The position numbers and the translations under genes are program-made. Shown in pieces: positions 63,415 through 64,000 of a DNA stretch of 64,000 bases. The stretch is from positions 1 through 64,000 of the forward strand of contig CALDUY010000011.1 in assembly GCA_937923405.1 (NCBI GenBank). Reading direction: 5' to 3'. The notes below the pieces were generated by a model that made no database searches, was not told the origin of the DNA, and saw only the letters and a program-made list of their open reading frames with translations. Position 1 is the stretch's first letter. Every line of letters begins with the position of its first letter. This DNA is from an uncultured Gemmataceae bacterium. Its GTDB lineage: Bacteria; Planctomycetota; Planctomycetia; Gemmatales; Gemmataceae.

Positions 63415-63708
63415 TCATAACCCGACCACGGTCTCTCTTCCCGAGAGCGGATCCAGTCGCGCTAGCAAGCGATCGCATAATTCGCGAGCTAATGGCGGTA
63501 CGTCGCGCAACGGATCGGCGGGACCGTTGGGAGTCAACCGAGACTGAACCCAGCCGACCATCCAGGCCGGTCCATTGCCACGCATCGCAGTGCGAACGAT
63601 GGGGCGCAGGTCGGATTCGAGTTTTTCTCGACTGCTAGGGCTGTTGAGCGGTCCCACTTGGCCCAGGCGACGGGCGAATTCGCGGAACCAAGTCTCTTGA
63701 TTAGACAT
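63415..63708 (-). CDS. Small hypothetical protein
   Basis: Encodes 97 residues, mostly helical and charged: NQETWFREFARRLGQ, SREKLESDLRPIVRTAMR and ARELCDRLLARLDPL. No signal peptide, membrane segment or motif is seen. AGGAGA precedes the start. It lies 37 bp after the partial gene at 63746 on the same strand, suggesting one transcript. I do not recognise it. Confidence 0.6.
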   Translation of the reverse strand: MSNQETWFREFARRLGQVGPLNSPSSREKLESDLRPIVRTAMRGNGPAWMVGWVQSRLTPNGPADPLRDVPPLARELCDRLLARLDPLSGRETVVGL

Positions 63709-63745
63709 AGTTGATCTCCTAAGTAGTAATATCTGGAGGGGCCGC

Positions 63746-64000
63746 TCAGGTGCCGGTCTGGTGGATGTTGACGTAGACTTTCTCGCCTAGCAGACCCCAA
63801 GGGCTTTCGGCCCGGGCCCAGGCCAGGCCGTTGTCGGTGCCTAGCCCATTGAACAGCTTAGACCAATTTAGATGGCCATTGTGGTTGACCGTCGTGGACT
63901 CATTCTGTAACGAGATCGGTGCTCCGCCGAAGTACACCTTGATGGAGTGGAACACGCGATGATAGGTCACTGTGCCAGTGAAGTTGTAGATGTGGCCAGC
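63746..64000 (-). CDS. Hypothetical protein, C-terminal part (start outside window)
   Basis: The frame stays open to the window edge and ends at 63746. The 84 visible residues are beta-rich with many aromatic and Asn residues (VFHSIKVYFGGAPISL, ESTTVNHNGHLNWSKLF, EKVYVNIHQTGT). No catalytic motif is visible. A surface or carbohydrate-binding role would suit the composition but is a guess. Confidence 0.5.
   Translation of the reverse strand, partial: AGHIYNFTGTVTYHRVFHSIKVYFGGAPISLQNESTTVNHNGHLNWSKLFNGLGTDNGLAWARAESPWGLLGEKVYVNIHQTGT

Overview
The window reads as a chromosomal segment of a planctomycete, most likely a Gemmataceae-type organism. Supporting signs are the tmRNA tag AEPQFSMAA (close to the Gemmata tag as I recall it), a serine/threonine kinase with a membrane segment and long TPR-like tail, a formylglycine sulfatase, a redoxin/c-heme/PHM-like fusion protein, proline-rich LysM proteins, an rsmH gene without the usual mraZ-ftsL-ftsI neighbourhood, and large membrane signalling proteins with FHA, VWA and zinc-ribbon parts. 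The assignment is an inference from gene content; no rRNA is present.

Layout. 0-0.7 kb: the 3' end of a tyrosine integrase whose frame runs into ssrA (tmRNA, minus strand), which looks like an attachment site. 1-2.7 kb: a small soluble histidine kinase and a lipoprotein. 2.8-8.4 kb: an HAE1-type RND pump facing a TolC-type outer-membrane factor, with a Cys-rich repeat protein between them and no periplasmic adaptor nearby. 8.5-13.8 kb (minus): rsmH followed by a membrane-anchored LysM-MraZ fusion, a proline-rich LysM protein and a small anchored protein, which is an unusual remnant of the division/cell-wall cluster. 14.3-17.5 kb: an AT-richer kinase gene with a chromo-barrel/Tudor-knot-like module near its C terminus. 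17.6-19.8 kb: a hydroxyproline epimerase and FAD-oxidoreductase pair. 20-20.7 kb: a Gly/Trp/Tyr-rich secreted protein.

20.9-41.4 kb is the most striking region. It holds a tightly packed minus-strand operon of eight large genes: P-loop GTPase, kinase-like protein, GAP1-N2-type protein, coiled-coil membrane protein, DUF2135/FHA-like/zinc-ribbon membrane protein, VWA protein, VWA-PP2C fusion and an exported protein of repeated modules. Facing it are an FHA/zinc-ribbon membrane protein and an anchored GATase-like protein. The parts list (kinase, phosphatase, phosphopeptide reader, metal-dependent scaffold, GTPase and its partner) suggests one membrane-associated NTP-dependent phospho-signalling complex. 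Its output cannot be read from the sequence.

41.5-50.9 kb: glpK, a zinc-ribbon membrane protein, Fe/Mn superoxide dismutase, an S4-MATE-YgfZ operon, a caspase-fold protein lacking its catalytic dyad, an Rrf2 regulator and a sulfatase. 51-57 kb: a complete overlapping CusC/CusB/CusA-type metal efflux operon. 57-64 kb: a GYD protein, a TspO homologue, the redoxin/c-heme/PHM-like enzyme, a TPR protein, a PAS histidine kinase ending in a degenerate receiver, and two unknown small genes, the last cut by the window edge. Palindromic CCCCTCACCC/GGGTGAGGGG-type repeats lie at 51.05 and 58.0 kb. I saw no tRNA, rRNA or CRISPR array and no complete insertion sequence.
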